The notes under the pieces: generated by a model
Database searches by the model: none
Told to the model about the DNA's origin: nothing
Seen by the model: the letters and a program-made list of their open reading frames with translations, nothing else
In this document: piece by piece, positions 9,480 through 15,592 of the stretch
Layout of the letters: each line of letters opens with the position of its first letter
Numbering within the stretch: the first letter of the stretch is position 1
NCBI GenBank assembly: GCA_023229425.1
Contig: JALNZG010000008.1
Coordinates: 1-64,000, forward strand
Source of the DNA: Ignavibacteriaceae bacterium
GTDB lineage: Bacteria; Bacteroidota; Ignavibacteria; Ignavibacteriales; Ignavibacteriaceae
DNA length: 64,000 nucleotides
Direction: 5' to 3'
Program-made: the position numbers and the translations under genes

Positions 9480-9866
9480 ATGAAAAAGCAAAAGAACACC
9501 GAGCCGCAGTATGTAACAAAAGAAATTCTTAAGAAAGAAATTTCCAAATCGGAGAATCGTCTGAACACAAGGATTGACGGTGTTGAGCAGCGCCTTGATG
9601 CTAAGATTGACGGTGTTGAGCAGCGCCTTGATGCAAAGATTGATGCAAAGGTTGATTCAGCAGTTCAATCCATGAAAGATTACACCGACAGCCGCTTTAC
9701 GCAGCTTGATACAAAACTTGACGGCTTAGCGCAAAAGATTGAAACCCGCTTTGAGAAATTTGAACGGTATTTCGAGCAGCTTATGGGGATGATCGTTCAG
9801 CAGAATAAAAAAATTGACACTTCTCTGAAACAGTTAAAAAACCATGAGCAGCGTATTACAAAGTGA
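9480..9866 (+). CDS. Coiled-coil protein with hendecad repeats, paralogue 3
   Basis: This 128-aa third copy has the conserved MKKQKNTEPQYVTKEILKK start and 11-residue units NTRIDGVEQRL, DAKIDGVEQRL, DAKIDAKVDSAVQSM (15 residues), KDYTDSRFTQL and DTKLDGLAQKI. It then diverges (ETRFEKFERYFEQLMGMIVQ) and ends at HEQRITK followed by TGA at 9864-9866. The other paralogues continue with KLEEHSV or KLEEQTV. After the stop, the text CTTGAGGAACATTCGGTTTGA at 9899-9919 would encode LEEHSV, so the original end was displaced by about 33 inserted bases (GC-rich, with GGCGCCATGGCGGC). The natural C terminus was therefore truncated by a small insertion. Function unknown. Confidence 0.72.
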   Translation: MKKQKNTEPQYVTKEILKKEISKSENRLNTRIDGVEQRLDAKIDGVEQRLDAKIDAKVDSAVQSMKDYTDSRFTQLDTKLDGLAQKIETRFEKFERYFEQLMGMIVQQNKKIDTSLKQLKNHEQRITK

Positions 9867-9900
9867 GCGCCTCTGGCGCCATGGCGGCTTTGCGCCACTT
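9866..9900. repeat. Short GC-rich insertion truncating paralogue 3
   Basis: About 33 bases (CGCCTCTGGCGCCATGGCGG and flanks) interrupt the conserved 3' end of the gene at 9480. Before it the frame reads HEQRITK, and after it comes DNA for LEEHSV plus a stop. The insert contains the palindrome-like GGCGCCATGGCGGCTTTGCG and creates the TGA stop. Confidence 0.55.
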
Positions 9901-9928
9901 GAGGAACATTCGGTTTGATGCCTATTGC

Positions 9929-10057
9929 CAACTGCCTACTGCCTACTGCCTTTTACCTATTGCCTTAACAATTTCTTAACGCAATTATGTTTGTGCTAAT
10001 TAATTTATTTACTATGTTTACACATAAAAGGTTTTGTGTCTTAATCTTGCAATTGTT
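9929..10057 (+). repeat. Promoter-bearing dispersed repeat, copy 2
   Basis: This is the second copy of the unit at 8182-8294. It starts with ACTGCCTACTGCC text, continues with TTAACAATTTCTTAACGC and the promoter, and ends in a leader segment (10022-10057) less conserved than the promoter. It lies directly upstream of the DUF6883/DUF4926 pair. Confidence 0.85.
9990..10020 (+). promoter_or_regulatory. Bacteroidota-type promoter for the DUF6883/DUF4926 pair
   Basis: TTTG (9990-9993), a 19-bp spacer and TATGTTTA (10013-10020) are the same as in repeat copies 1 and 3. The downstream gene starts about 130 nt later. Confidence 0.68.
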
Positions 10058-10151
10058 AGAGAAGTTATTTACCTTGATTTTGTTTCGAATATCCGTTTGT
10101 TTATTCAGTTCCAAATTATAAAAGATAGATAAAAAGTTTTTAATAGAAGTG

Positions 10152-10487
10152 ATGAAAATTCCGGTTGATGTTGAAATAAGTGATGGTAAAATAAAAAATT
10201 ACCTTTTATTAAAAAAAGATGTTGGCGATAAATCGTTTTTCCTTTTGCAAGCCGGTTATTCTTTAGAAAATTTTGAAAAGTTGATTAGTGATTTGAGAGA
10301 ACAAATCCTTTCTTTTGATGCTGTATTTATTGAAGAATCTGTGTATGGTGATAAATACAAAATCCCCGGTGTGCTAATTGGGCCAAATGGTAAATCGTTA
10401 TTAATAAATACAATTTGGATGAAAGAAAATATTACATATAAATGGAAGTTTATTACTCTTTTCCCTTCCAAGGAGAAAACAAAATGA
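10152..10487 (+). CDS. DUF6883-like protein
   Basis: This is a 111-aa soluble protein. It fits the DUF6883 pattern: an early KIKNYLLLKKD block, a FEKLISDLREQIL helix, then a beta-rich YGDKYKIPGVLIGPNGKSL segment and a C-terminal TIWM...KFITLFP end. A GTG at 10149 directly precedes this ATG and could be the start instead. The stop overlaps the next start in an ATGA arrangement (10484-10487), which implies translational coupling. DUF6883 genes commonly sit beside DUF4926 or related small partners. A toxin/immunity or toxin/antitoxin role has been suspected for such pairs, but nothing here proves it. Confidence 0.65.
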   Translation: MKIPVDVEISDGKIKNYLLLKKDVGDKSFFLLQAGYSLENFEKLISDLREQILSFDAVFIEESVYGDKYKIPGVLIGPNGKSLLINTIWMKENITYKWKFITLFPSKEKTK

Positions 10488-10759
10488 ATTTTGAACTCTA
10501 TACTAAAGTTGCTTTAAAAGGTGATTTGAACGAATACGGTTTAAAAAATGGTGACGTTGCCGTTGTTGTAGAAAAACATGCTGAAATAAATGGACAAATT
10601 GGATTTACACTTGAAGTATTTAACGCGCTTGGCGAAACAATTGCTGTACCTACCGTAAATGAATCGCAAATTGAATTGTTAACGAGTAACGAGATTTTTC
10701 ACATTCGTTCTTTTGATGTTGCTAAAGTTGCTGAACCGACCGGTAAATATTTCTCTTAG
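10484..10759 (+). CDS. DUF4926-like small protein, coupled to DUF6883
   Basis: This 91-aa protein has the DUF4926 signature: LYTKVALKGDLNEYGLKNGD near the N terminus, an EV-F-GE core and a final VNESQIELL segment, an SH3-like small beta-barrel pattern. The start at 10484 is preferred because AAGGAG (10470-10475) is 8 nt upstream and the ATG overlaps the stop of the previous gene. An in-frame upstream codon at 10442 would put the start inside that gene without a ribosome site. The tail (HIRSFDVAKVAEPTG) extends beyond the usual domain. It may be the partner of the DUF6883 protein; function not established. Confidence 0.68.
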   Translation: MNFELYTKVALKGDLNEYGLKNGDVAVVVEKHAEINGQIGFTLEVFNALGETIAVPTVNESQIELLTSNEIFHIRSFDVAKVAEPTGKYFS

Positions 10760-10772
10760 TTTTTTTGAAAAC

Positions 10773-10886
10773 TATTGCCTACTGCCAATTGCCTTAACAA
10801 TTTCTTAACGCAATTATGTTTGTGCTAATTAATTTATTTACTATGTTTACACACGAAAAGTTTTGCGCCTAAACACCGCACCTGTT
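10773..10886 (+). repeat. Promoter-bearing dispersed repeat, copy 3
   Basis: This is the third copy of the unit, nearly identical to copy 2 from TTAACAATTTCTTAACGC through the promoter. It is followed by leader 10851-10886, and the next gene starts at 10918. Confidence 0.85.
10819..10849 (+). promoter_or_regulatory. Bacteroidota-type promoter for the T9SS-sorted protein
   Basis: TTTG (10819-10822), a 19-bp spacer and TATGTTTA (10842-10849) lie in repeat copy 3. The start codon at 10918 follows about 62 nt after the expected transcript start. Confidence 0.68.
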
Positions 10887-10917
10887 CTGAAATAATTGTC
10901 CAATACATATTAACTAT

Positions 10918-12030
10918 ATGAGGATTATTGTGAAAAAACATCTACTTCTTTTTACGCTTCTTTTATTTATGGGATTTACATATGCCCAAAATCTTACAAA
11001 TGCTGGTTTTGATACTTGGACGGCAGGTGTCCCAGATGGTTGGACTCTTGATACCCAAGGAACAGATTGTACATTTTCAGAAGTAGCGGGTGAAACTAAT
11101 AGTGCTATGAGGTGTGCGGTTACTACTAACGGTACGGGCGTTGATGGTGAATTTAATCAAACTGTATTGGACATTATCGCTGGCCAAAATTATGATTTTC
11201 AAGTTAGAGTTAAAGGAACTACTGCCGTAACGGCTGCTTTAAGATTTTGGTGTCAATGGCAAGACGCCAGTAGTGCAAATTTGACATCTACTAATGTCCA
11301 ACCTTCTACATATTATACCACCACCACCTCGTGGGCGACATATTCAATTTTACAAGCTACTGCACCTTCACTGGCTGTTAAAGTTAAATGGGTTGTTAGG
11401 TTATATGGTCTTCAGACAACAGATATTGATAATATTTTATCTCCACTTCCCGTTGAATTAACAGCCTTCTCAGCATTAGTTCAAAACAATACTGCTAACC
11501 TCACATGGCAAACAGCCACAGAAGTAAACAACTACGGCTTTGAAATTGAGAGAATTAGGTATGAGGATCCGTCCGTGGCGGAAGGAATGAGGAATTGGAA
11601 TAAAGTAGGTTTTGTAAATGGCGCAGGTAACAGTAACTCACCTAAAGAGTACAGCTTTACGGATAAGTCTGCTTCATCAGGCAAATACCTTTACCGTCTA
11701 AAACAATTAGATAACGACGGACAATACACCTACAGCAAAGAAGTAGAAGTTGACCTTGGTATGCCTACAGCATTTGCGTTAGAACAGAATTATCCTAACC
11801 CGTTCAACCCGACAACAAGCTTGCAGTATGCAGTAAGCGCTAAGCAGTTTGTTACCATTAAGGTATTCGATATGCTTGGCAGAGAAGTAGCTCTTCTTGT
11901 AAACGGAGAAAAAGAACCGGGCACTTACACAGCAGAGTTTGCAACTACCGGTCTTGCAAGCGGTACGTACATCTACCGTATGCAGAGTGGAGAGTTTGTG
12001 CAAACCAAGAAGATGGTTCTCCTCAAGTAA
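10918..12030 (+). CDS. Secreted protein with T9SS sorting domain
   Basis: This 370-aa protein has a signal peptide (about 1-23, ending GFTYAQ). Residues 24-175 look like a jelly-roll carbohydrate-binding-type domain (NAGFDTWTAGVPDGWTLD, then many beta strands). LPVELTAFSA (about 178) opens the linker domain typical of Ignavibacteria cell-surface proteins, and the C-terminal sorting domain runs from FALEQNYPNPFNPTTS to KKMVLLK. At the junction NYGFEIER...W.KVGFVNG there is an extra segment (IRYEDPSVAEGMRN) that looks like translated intergenic repeat. The last 190 codons are closely similar in DNA to those of the endonuclease at 12847. It is probably T9SS-exported and surface-anchored; ligand unknown. 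Confidence 0.82.
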   Translation: MRIIVKKHLLLFTLLLFMGFTYAQNLTNAGFDTWTAGVPDGWTLDTQGTDCTFSEVAGETNSAMRCAVTTNGTGVDGEFNQTVLDIIAGQNYDFQVRVKGTTAVTAALRFWCQWQDASSANLTSTNVQPSTYYTTTTSWATYSILQATAPSLAVKVKWVVRLYGLQTTDIDNILSPLPVELTAFSALVQNNTANLTWQTATEVNNYGFEIERIRYEDPSVAEGMRNWNKVGFVNGAGNSNSPKEYSFTDKSASSGKYLYRLKQLDNDGQYTYSKEVEVDLGMPTAFALEQNYPNPFNPTTSLQYAVSAKQFVTIKVFDMLGREVALLVNGEKEPGTYTAEFATTGLASGTYIYRMQSGEFVQTKKMVLLK

Positions 12031-12034
12031 TTTT

Positions 12035-12083
12035 GACCTCACCCTTAATCCCTCTCCTTATGAAGGAGAGGGAAAGAGGAGAA
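12035..12083. repeat. CCCTCTCC palindromic repeat, copy 1 (upstream of DUF559)
   Basis: A 23-bp near-palindrome at 12050-12072 has arms CCCTCTCCTT and AAGGAGAGGG. It is preceded by GACCTCACCC, the same left flank as copy 3. The unit begins 5 nt after the stop of the T9SS-sorted gene. Confidence 0.85.
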
Positions 12084-12133
12084 AAAAGAAAAGAATTGAA
12101 TTGAAAATAATTTCACTTGTTTTATAAGTATTC

Positions 12134-12175
12134 CCAGCCCTCTCCTTACCAAGGAGAGGGGCAGGGGAGAGGTTG
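12134..12175. repeat. CCCTCTCC palindromic repeat, copy 2 (leader of DUF559)
   Basis: The 23-bp palindrome at 12138-12160 is followed by GCAGGGGAGAGGTTG, as in copy 3. The AGGGGAGAGG part (12163-12172) lies 8 nt before the DUF559 ATG and probably serves as its ribosome-binding site. Confidence 0.85.
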
Positions 12176-12180
12176 TTTTT

Positions 12181-12555
12181 ATGACAAAGCATTATAACAA
12201 ATCATCAGAAAAACAAAAACGACGACTCCTCAGACAAAACCAAACCTACCTTGAAGAAATATTATGGCTACATCTTCGTAACAGAAAATGTCTTGGCATA
12301 AAATTTCGCCGTCAATACTCAATTGATCAATACGTGGTAGATTTTTACGCTCCGGAAATTAAACTTGCCATCGAACTTGACGGTGGTGTACATAATGAGT
12401 CAGACCAAAAGGCATACGACGCGATTAGGCAAAAGTATATCGAACATTTCGGGGTTACATTCTGCAGACTAACTAATGAAGAGTATGAAGGAAACCCGGA
12501 GAAAGCGTTGTTGAAAATTGAGGTTGCGATAAAAGAATTATCACTGATCAAATAA
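12181..12555 (+). CDS. DUF559 (Vsr/endonuclease-like) protein in a palindromic repeat frame
   Basis: This 124-aa protein fits DUF559, a PD-(D/E)xK/Vsr-like nuclease fold. It shows an early LRQNQT-EEILWLHLRN helix, FRRQYSI then VVDFYAPEIKLAIELDGG (the likely active-site strand, with D and the ELDGG acidic pair), and FCRLTNEEYEGNPEKAL near the end. The start at 12181 has a purine-rich ribosome site that belongs to repeat copy 2. Copies of one palindrome lie directly before and after the gene (12035-12175 and 12561-12612), and the same palindrome is inserted in a neighbouring coding region. DUF559 genes resemble mobile or repair nucleases; a mobility role here is inference. Confidence 0.85.
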   Translation: MTKHYNKSSEKQKRRLLRQNQTYLEEILWLHLRNRKCLGIKFRRQYSIDQYVVDFYAPEIKLAIELDGGVHNESDQKAYDAIRQKYIEHFGVTFCRLTNEEYEGNPEKALLKIEVAIKELSLIK

Positions 12556-12560
12556 GTTTC

Positions 12561-12612
12561 GACCTCACCCCTTCCCCCTCTCCTTACCAAGGAGAGGGGC
12601 AGGGGAGAGGTC
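12561..12612. repeat. CCCTCTCC palindromic repeat, copy 3 (after DUF559)
   Basis: This is the most complete copy: outer arms GACCTCACCCC and GGGGAGAGGTC (one mismatch) enclose the inner palindrome CCCTCTCCTT / AAGGAGAGGG (12577-12599). It begins 5 nt after the DUF559 stop and could form a long hairpin terminator. Confidence 0.85.
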
Positions 12613-12846
12613 GTTTTTAAAAAAGACTCAAAAGATAATTGATTAAGCCCCATTACTAATCAAAATCTATTACATGCAAACGCTTGCAAATAATAAATAT
12701 TTCAGTAATATTTGTAATAGTAATAATAAGCGAAATGATTTTTCGCAATTATTTACTTAAAAGTTCATTTCACATAAAACAAATCTGGTAATTCTAATCT
12801 TAGATACCTAAGAACATAATTCAGATAAAATGAAAGTTACGCCATC

Positions 12847-14676
12847 ATGCGCATAATGATAATTATTGCAATGATGGGGGTACAGATAGCTGCGCAAACC
12901 GCAGTAGATACATATTATTCAAGTATCAATACTTCAAGCGCTTCTTTTGTAAGCGACTTACAAAGTAGAATACGGTCACCATATACTCAAGTGGCTTACG
13001 CTCAATTTGATGAAACGAATGTTGCAAATTATGCATCACGGGATACAACCGGCGGACAAAGAGCCGTTACTTGTGTTTACAGCGGTTATGTACAAGTTTA
13101 TACTCCCCCTTTTGCTTGGACGCCAACAACTTTCTTTAGCCGTGAGCATACATGGTGTCAAAGTTGGTTTCCTACGGGTGGTTCAACAACTTCAACCGAA
13201 GGGGCTGATCAGCATCATCTTTTCCCTGTACATCAAAACAATGCAAACGGTGTAAGAAGCAATCATCCTTTAGAAAATGTTTCGACGGTAACCTCTTCTT
13301 TCCTTGAAGCCAAGTATGGGAAAAATTCTTCAAATAAAAATGTTTATGAACCGCGCGCAAGTCATAAGGGAGATGCAGCGAGAGCTTTATTGTATATGTC
13401 GGTTCGTTATAATGGTGTGTCGGGATACGACTGGACTTTTAACAATTTAAATGATGTGATTTTACCGGGACAGACTATTCCAGAAGCCCCACAAGATGTT
13501 ACCACACTAATAGCTTGGCACAAACAGGATCCACCCGATAAATGGGAAGTTGAGAGAAATAGTTACATTCAATCTATTCAAGGGAATAGAAATCCATTTA
13601 TAGATCATCCCGAATATGTGAGCTATATTAACTTTAATGATCACACTAAACTCTCTCCGGTATATTCGGCAGAACCGGATGTTGATGTAACAAGCTTTTC
13701 TGCTTACAAACATGCAAGTACTGTTGATCTATCATGGACTAATCCGATTTCCGGAACTCAATTACCTTCCGGTTATTTGATAATCGGATATAATAAAGAC
13801 GATTATTTTATACCGATTGATGGCGAAACATACAGTGATGATACTGATTTTAGCGACGGAATTATTAAATATAATATTACATATTCTGTAAGCACAACTA
13901 CAGAAACCTTTAATCACCCGGATGCAGCGGCAAATTATTATTTTAGAATTTATTCCTATTTCGGTTCATCAACCTCAAGGAATTATAAAATATCCGGCAC
14001 TATTTCCTCTGCCAGTGGAATTGTATTGCTCCCTGTTGAACTAACTTCCTTCACAGGTTCTGTTGAAAATAAAGTTTTGAATCTAAAATGGCAAACAGCA
14101 ACGGAGGTAAATAATTATGGGTTTGAAATACAAAAGACCTCGCCCCATCCCTCTCCTTACCAAGGAGAGGGTGTCCAGATTGATCGGGACGGGAGAGGTT
14201 GGGTTACCGTTGGTTTTGTAAAAGGGAATGGAAACAGCTACTCACCTAAAGTGTACAGTTTTGTAGATAAAACAGTTTCAAGCGGAAAGTATTTCTATCG
14301 CTTAAAACAAATAGACAACGACGGACAATACACTTACAGCAAAGAAGTAGAAGTTGACCTCGGCACACCAACAGCATTTGCGTTAGAGCAGAATTATCCT
14401 AACCCGTTCAATCCAACAACAAGTATGCAGTACTCAGTAAGCAGTTTACCTAACAGAACGGTAGGTAAACAATTCGTTACCATAAAAGTTTTCGATATGC
14501 TCGGCAGAGAAGTAGCTCTTCTTGTAAACGGAGAAAAAGAACCCGGCACATACACAACAGAGTTTGCAACCACCGGATTAGCAAGCGGCACGTATATTTA
14601 CCGTATGCAAGTTTACCCAACCGAAGGGGGGGCGAGTGAGTTTGTGCAAACCAAGAAAATGGTAATTTTGAAATAA
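12847..14676 (+). CDS. Secreted endonuclease I with T9SS sorting domain
   Basis: This 609-aa protein has an N-terminal signal peptide (about 1-17, ending QIAAQ). Residues of about 20-275 form the endonuclease I (EndA/NucM, beta-beta-alpha-metal) domain, with REHTWCQSWF (99-108) and the DQHHLFP motif (121-127) bearing the expected catalytic histidine, then NGVRSNHPLENV. These nucleases cut DNA and RNA without sequence preference. A fibronectin-like region and a QNYPNPFNP sorting domain follow, so it should be exported by the T9SS. Three extra segments (around 14136-14200, 14444-14470 and 14611-14636), absent in the paralogue at 10918, carry palindromic or low-complexity DNA in frame. No membrane anchor is seen. 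Probably for DNA scavenging. Confidence 0.9.
   Translation: MRIMIIIAMMGVQIAAQTAVDTYYSSINTSSASFVSDLQSRIRSPYTQVAYAQFDETNVANYASRDTTGGQRAVTCVYSGYVQVYTPPFAWTPTTFFSREHTWCQSWFPTGGSTTSTEGADQHHLFPVHQNNANGVRSNHPLENVSTVTSSFLEAKYGKNSSNKNVYEPRASHKGDAARALLYMSVRYNGVSGYDWTFNNLNDVILPGQTIPEAPQDVTTLIAWHKQDPPDKWEVERNSYIQSIQGNRNPFIDHPEYVSYINFNDHTKLSPVYSAEPDVDVTSFSAYKHASTVDLSWTNPISGTQLPSGYLIIGYNKDDYFIPIDGETYSDDTDFSDGIIKYNITYSVSTTTETFNHPDAAANYYFRIYSYFGSSTSRNYKISGTISSASGIVLLPVELTSFTGSVENKVLNLKWQTATEVNNYGFEIQKTSPHPSPYQGEGVQIDRDGRGWVTVGFVKGNGNSYSPKVYSFVDKTVSSGKYFYRLKQIDNDGQYTYSKEVEVDLGTPTAFALEQNYPNPFNPTTSMQYSVSSLPNRTVGKQFVTIKVFDMLGREVALLVNGEKEPGTYTTEFATTGLASGTYIYRMQVYPTEGGASEFVQTKKMVILK
14136..14200. repeat. CCCTCTCC palindromic repeat, copy 4, in frame inside a CDS
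   Basis: GACCTCGCCCCAT, then the palindrome CCCTCTCCTT / AAGGAGAGGG (14149-14171), then GACGGGAGAGGTT form a full-length copy of the unit bordering DUF559. It is translated as TSPHPSPYQGEGVQIDRDGR within the endonuclease, between EIQK and GWVTVGFV, without breaking the frame. Confidence 0.85.
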
Positions 14677-14793
14677 TTACGAATTAGGAATCTGGAATTA
14701 GGAATGAAAATCCCTCAGCAATCGGGGATTTATTTTTATTTTTTTGATTAATATAACAACTTTATTAACTTGCACTCAGAATTGAGGTAAAGA

Positions 14794-15009
14794 ATGATAG
14801 TAAAAGGAAAATACAGAAAATCAAAGATATATCTTTATGAAAGTGTTAACCTAAAAGATAACACCGAAATAAAATTAAACATCTTACCCGGATTTGAACT
14901 TGCAAAGTATTTTGGGATAATGAAAAACGCTTATGAAGGTTCATCAGTTAATTTTATAAATGAATTAAGAAAACGAAGAACTGCAAGATTAAGCGATGCT
15001 TCTAATTGA
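14794..15009 (+). CDS. Small antitoxin-like protein
   Basis: This 71-aa protein lies immediately upstream of, and overlapping, a PIN-domain toxin reading frame, the usual antitoxin position. The N-terminal part (MIVKGKYRKSKIYLYESVNL, then DNTEIKLNIL) looks like the small beta-type DNA-binding half of DUF104/AbrB-like antitoxins. The C-terminal part (FINELRKRRTARLSDASN) is basic and would bind the toxin. GAGGTAAAGA (14784-14793) is a good ribosome site just before the ATG. The toxin next to it carries a frameshift, so this gene may be a relic. The antitoxin call rests on context and size; the family is not certain. Confidence 0.55.
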   Translation: MIVKGKYRKSKIYLYESVNLKDNTEIKLNILPGFELAKYFGIMKNAYEGSSVNFINELRKRRTARLSDASN

Positions 15010-15369
15010 CTCAGACATTCTTATAGATTTTATCAGGGATATAAATCGGCTTACGCTTTTTTTGAAAATAATAAAGGAATTATCTTCATAAGTATTTTAT
15101 CTAAATTTGAAATAATTGCAGGAGCAAGGGATCAAAATAAGATCATCAAACTTGAGGAATTCCTCTCGAATTTTTCAGCGCTTCCTCTTTCAAATGAAAT
15201 TATTGAATCAGCTTATGAAATTTTTAAAACCTCTTTTCTCACTAATAATATGTCAGCTAACGATTCATTAATAGCTGCCACTTCAATATATTATAAGTTC
15301 TCCTTAGTATCCCGCAATAAAAAACATTACAGTAAAATCGAGAATCTGGAATTAATTGTTCCATATTAG
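14996..15369 (+). pseudogene. vapC: PIN-domain (VapC-like) toxin, frameshifted
   Basis: The ATG at 14996 overlaps the antitoxin stop. The first frame reads MLLIDSDILIDFIRDINR and then shifts: the continuation AYAFFENNKGIIFISILSKF is in another frame, while the original frame reaches TAA about 15 codons later. Inserting one G near 15048-15050 (AATCGG before CTTACG) restores a continuous 124-125-codon frame to TAG at 15367-15369. The three PIN acidic positions are present across the two frames: D in LLIDSD, E in SKFEIIAGARD and D in SANDSLIAAT, so decay is recent or the base is a sequencing error. PIN/VapC toxins are ribonucleases acting on tRNA or rRNA. If the frameshift is real the toxin is inactive. 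Confidence 0.8.
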
Positions 15370-15574
15370 TCAAAATGTAAGTTTGAAAGTATTTGATGTG
15401 CTTGGTAAAGAAGTTGCAGTGTTAGTAAATGAGAATAAAGAACCCGGCATTTACAATTACGAATTTAGATCCGCTGAAGGAGGAAGGAATTATGAATTTT
15501 CAAGCGGGGTGTATTTTTATCAGCTACGGGCGGGAGAGTTTATGCAGATACAGAAGAAGGTAATTTTAAAGTAA
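15356..15574 (+). pseudogene. Orphan T9SS sorting-domain fragment
   Basis: This 72-codon frame encodes only the C-terminal half of a T9SS sorting domain: NVSLKVFDVLGKEVAVLVN...GVYFYQLRAGEFMQIQKKVILK. The QNYPNPFNP part and any mature protein are missing. Upstream in this frame the sequence immediately enters the PIN-toxin reading frame, which ends 200 bases before this stop. So the body of a secreted protein has been lost or replaced by the toxin-antitoxin genes. A small insertion reading RSAEGGRNYEF carries DNA resembling the dispersed repeats. It is not expected to be made as a functional protein. Confidence 0.75.
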
Positions 15575-15592
15575 TTAGATAGTTAGCAAAAA

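Noticed and set aside
8436..9740. Repeated 33-bp units as a possible CRISPR array
   Set aside because: The repeats are in frame inside three open reading frames, have no unique spacers of constant length, and encode a regular 11-residue protein pattern.
11939..12127. Short frame overlapping the end of the T9SS-sorted gene into repeat copy 1
   Set aside because: It reads antiphase through the sorting domain and then through the palindrome (LNPSPYEGEGKRRKKKR); there is no start site or conserved product.
12035..12612. CCCTCTCC repeats as a CRISPR or integron array
   Set aside because: Spacing is irregular and one copy pair surrounds a gene with its own start; there are no spacer-like segments and no cas genes.
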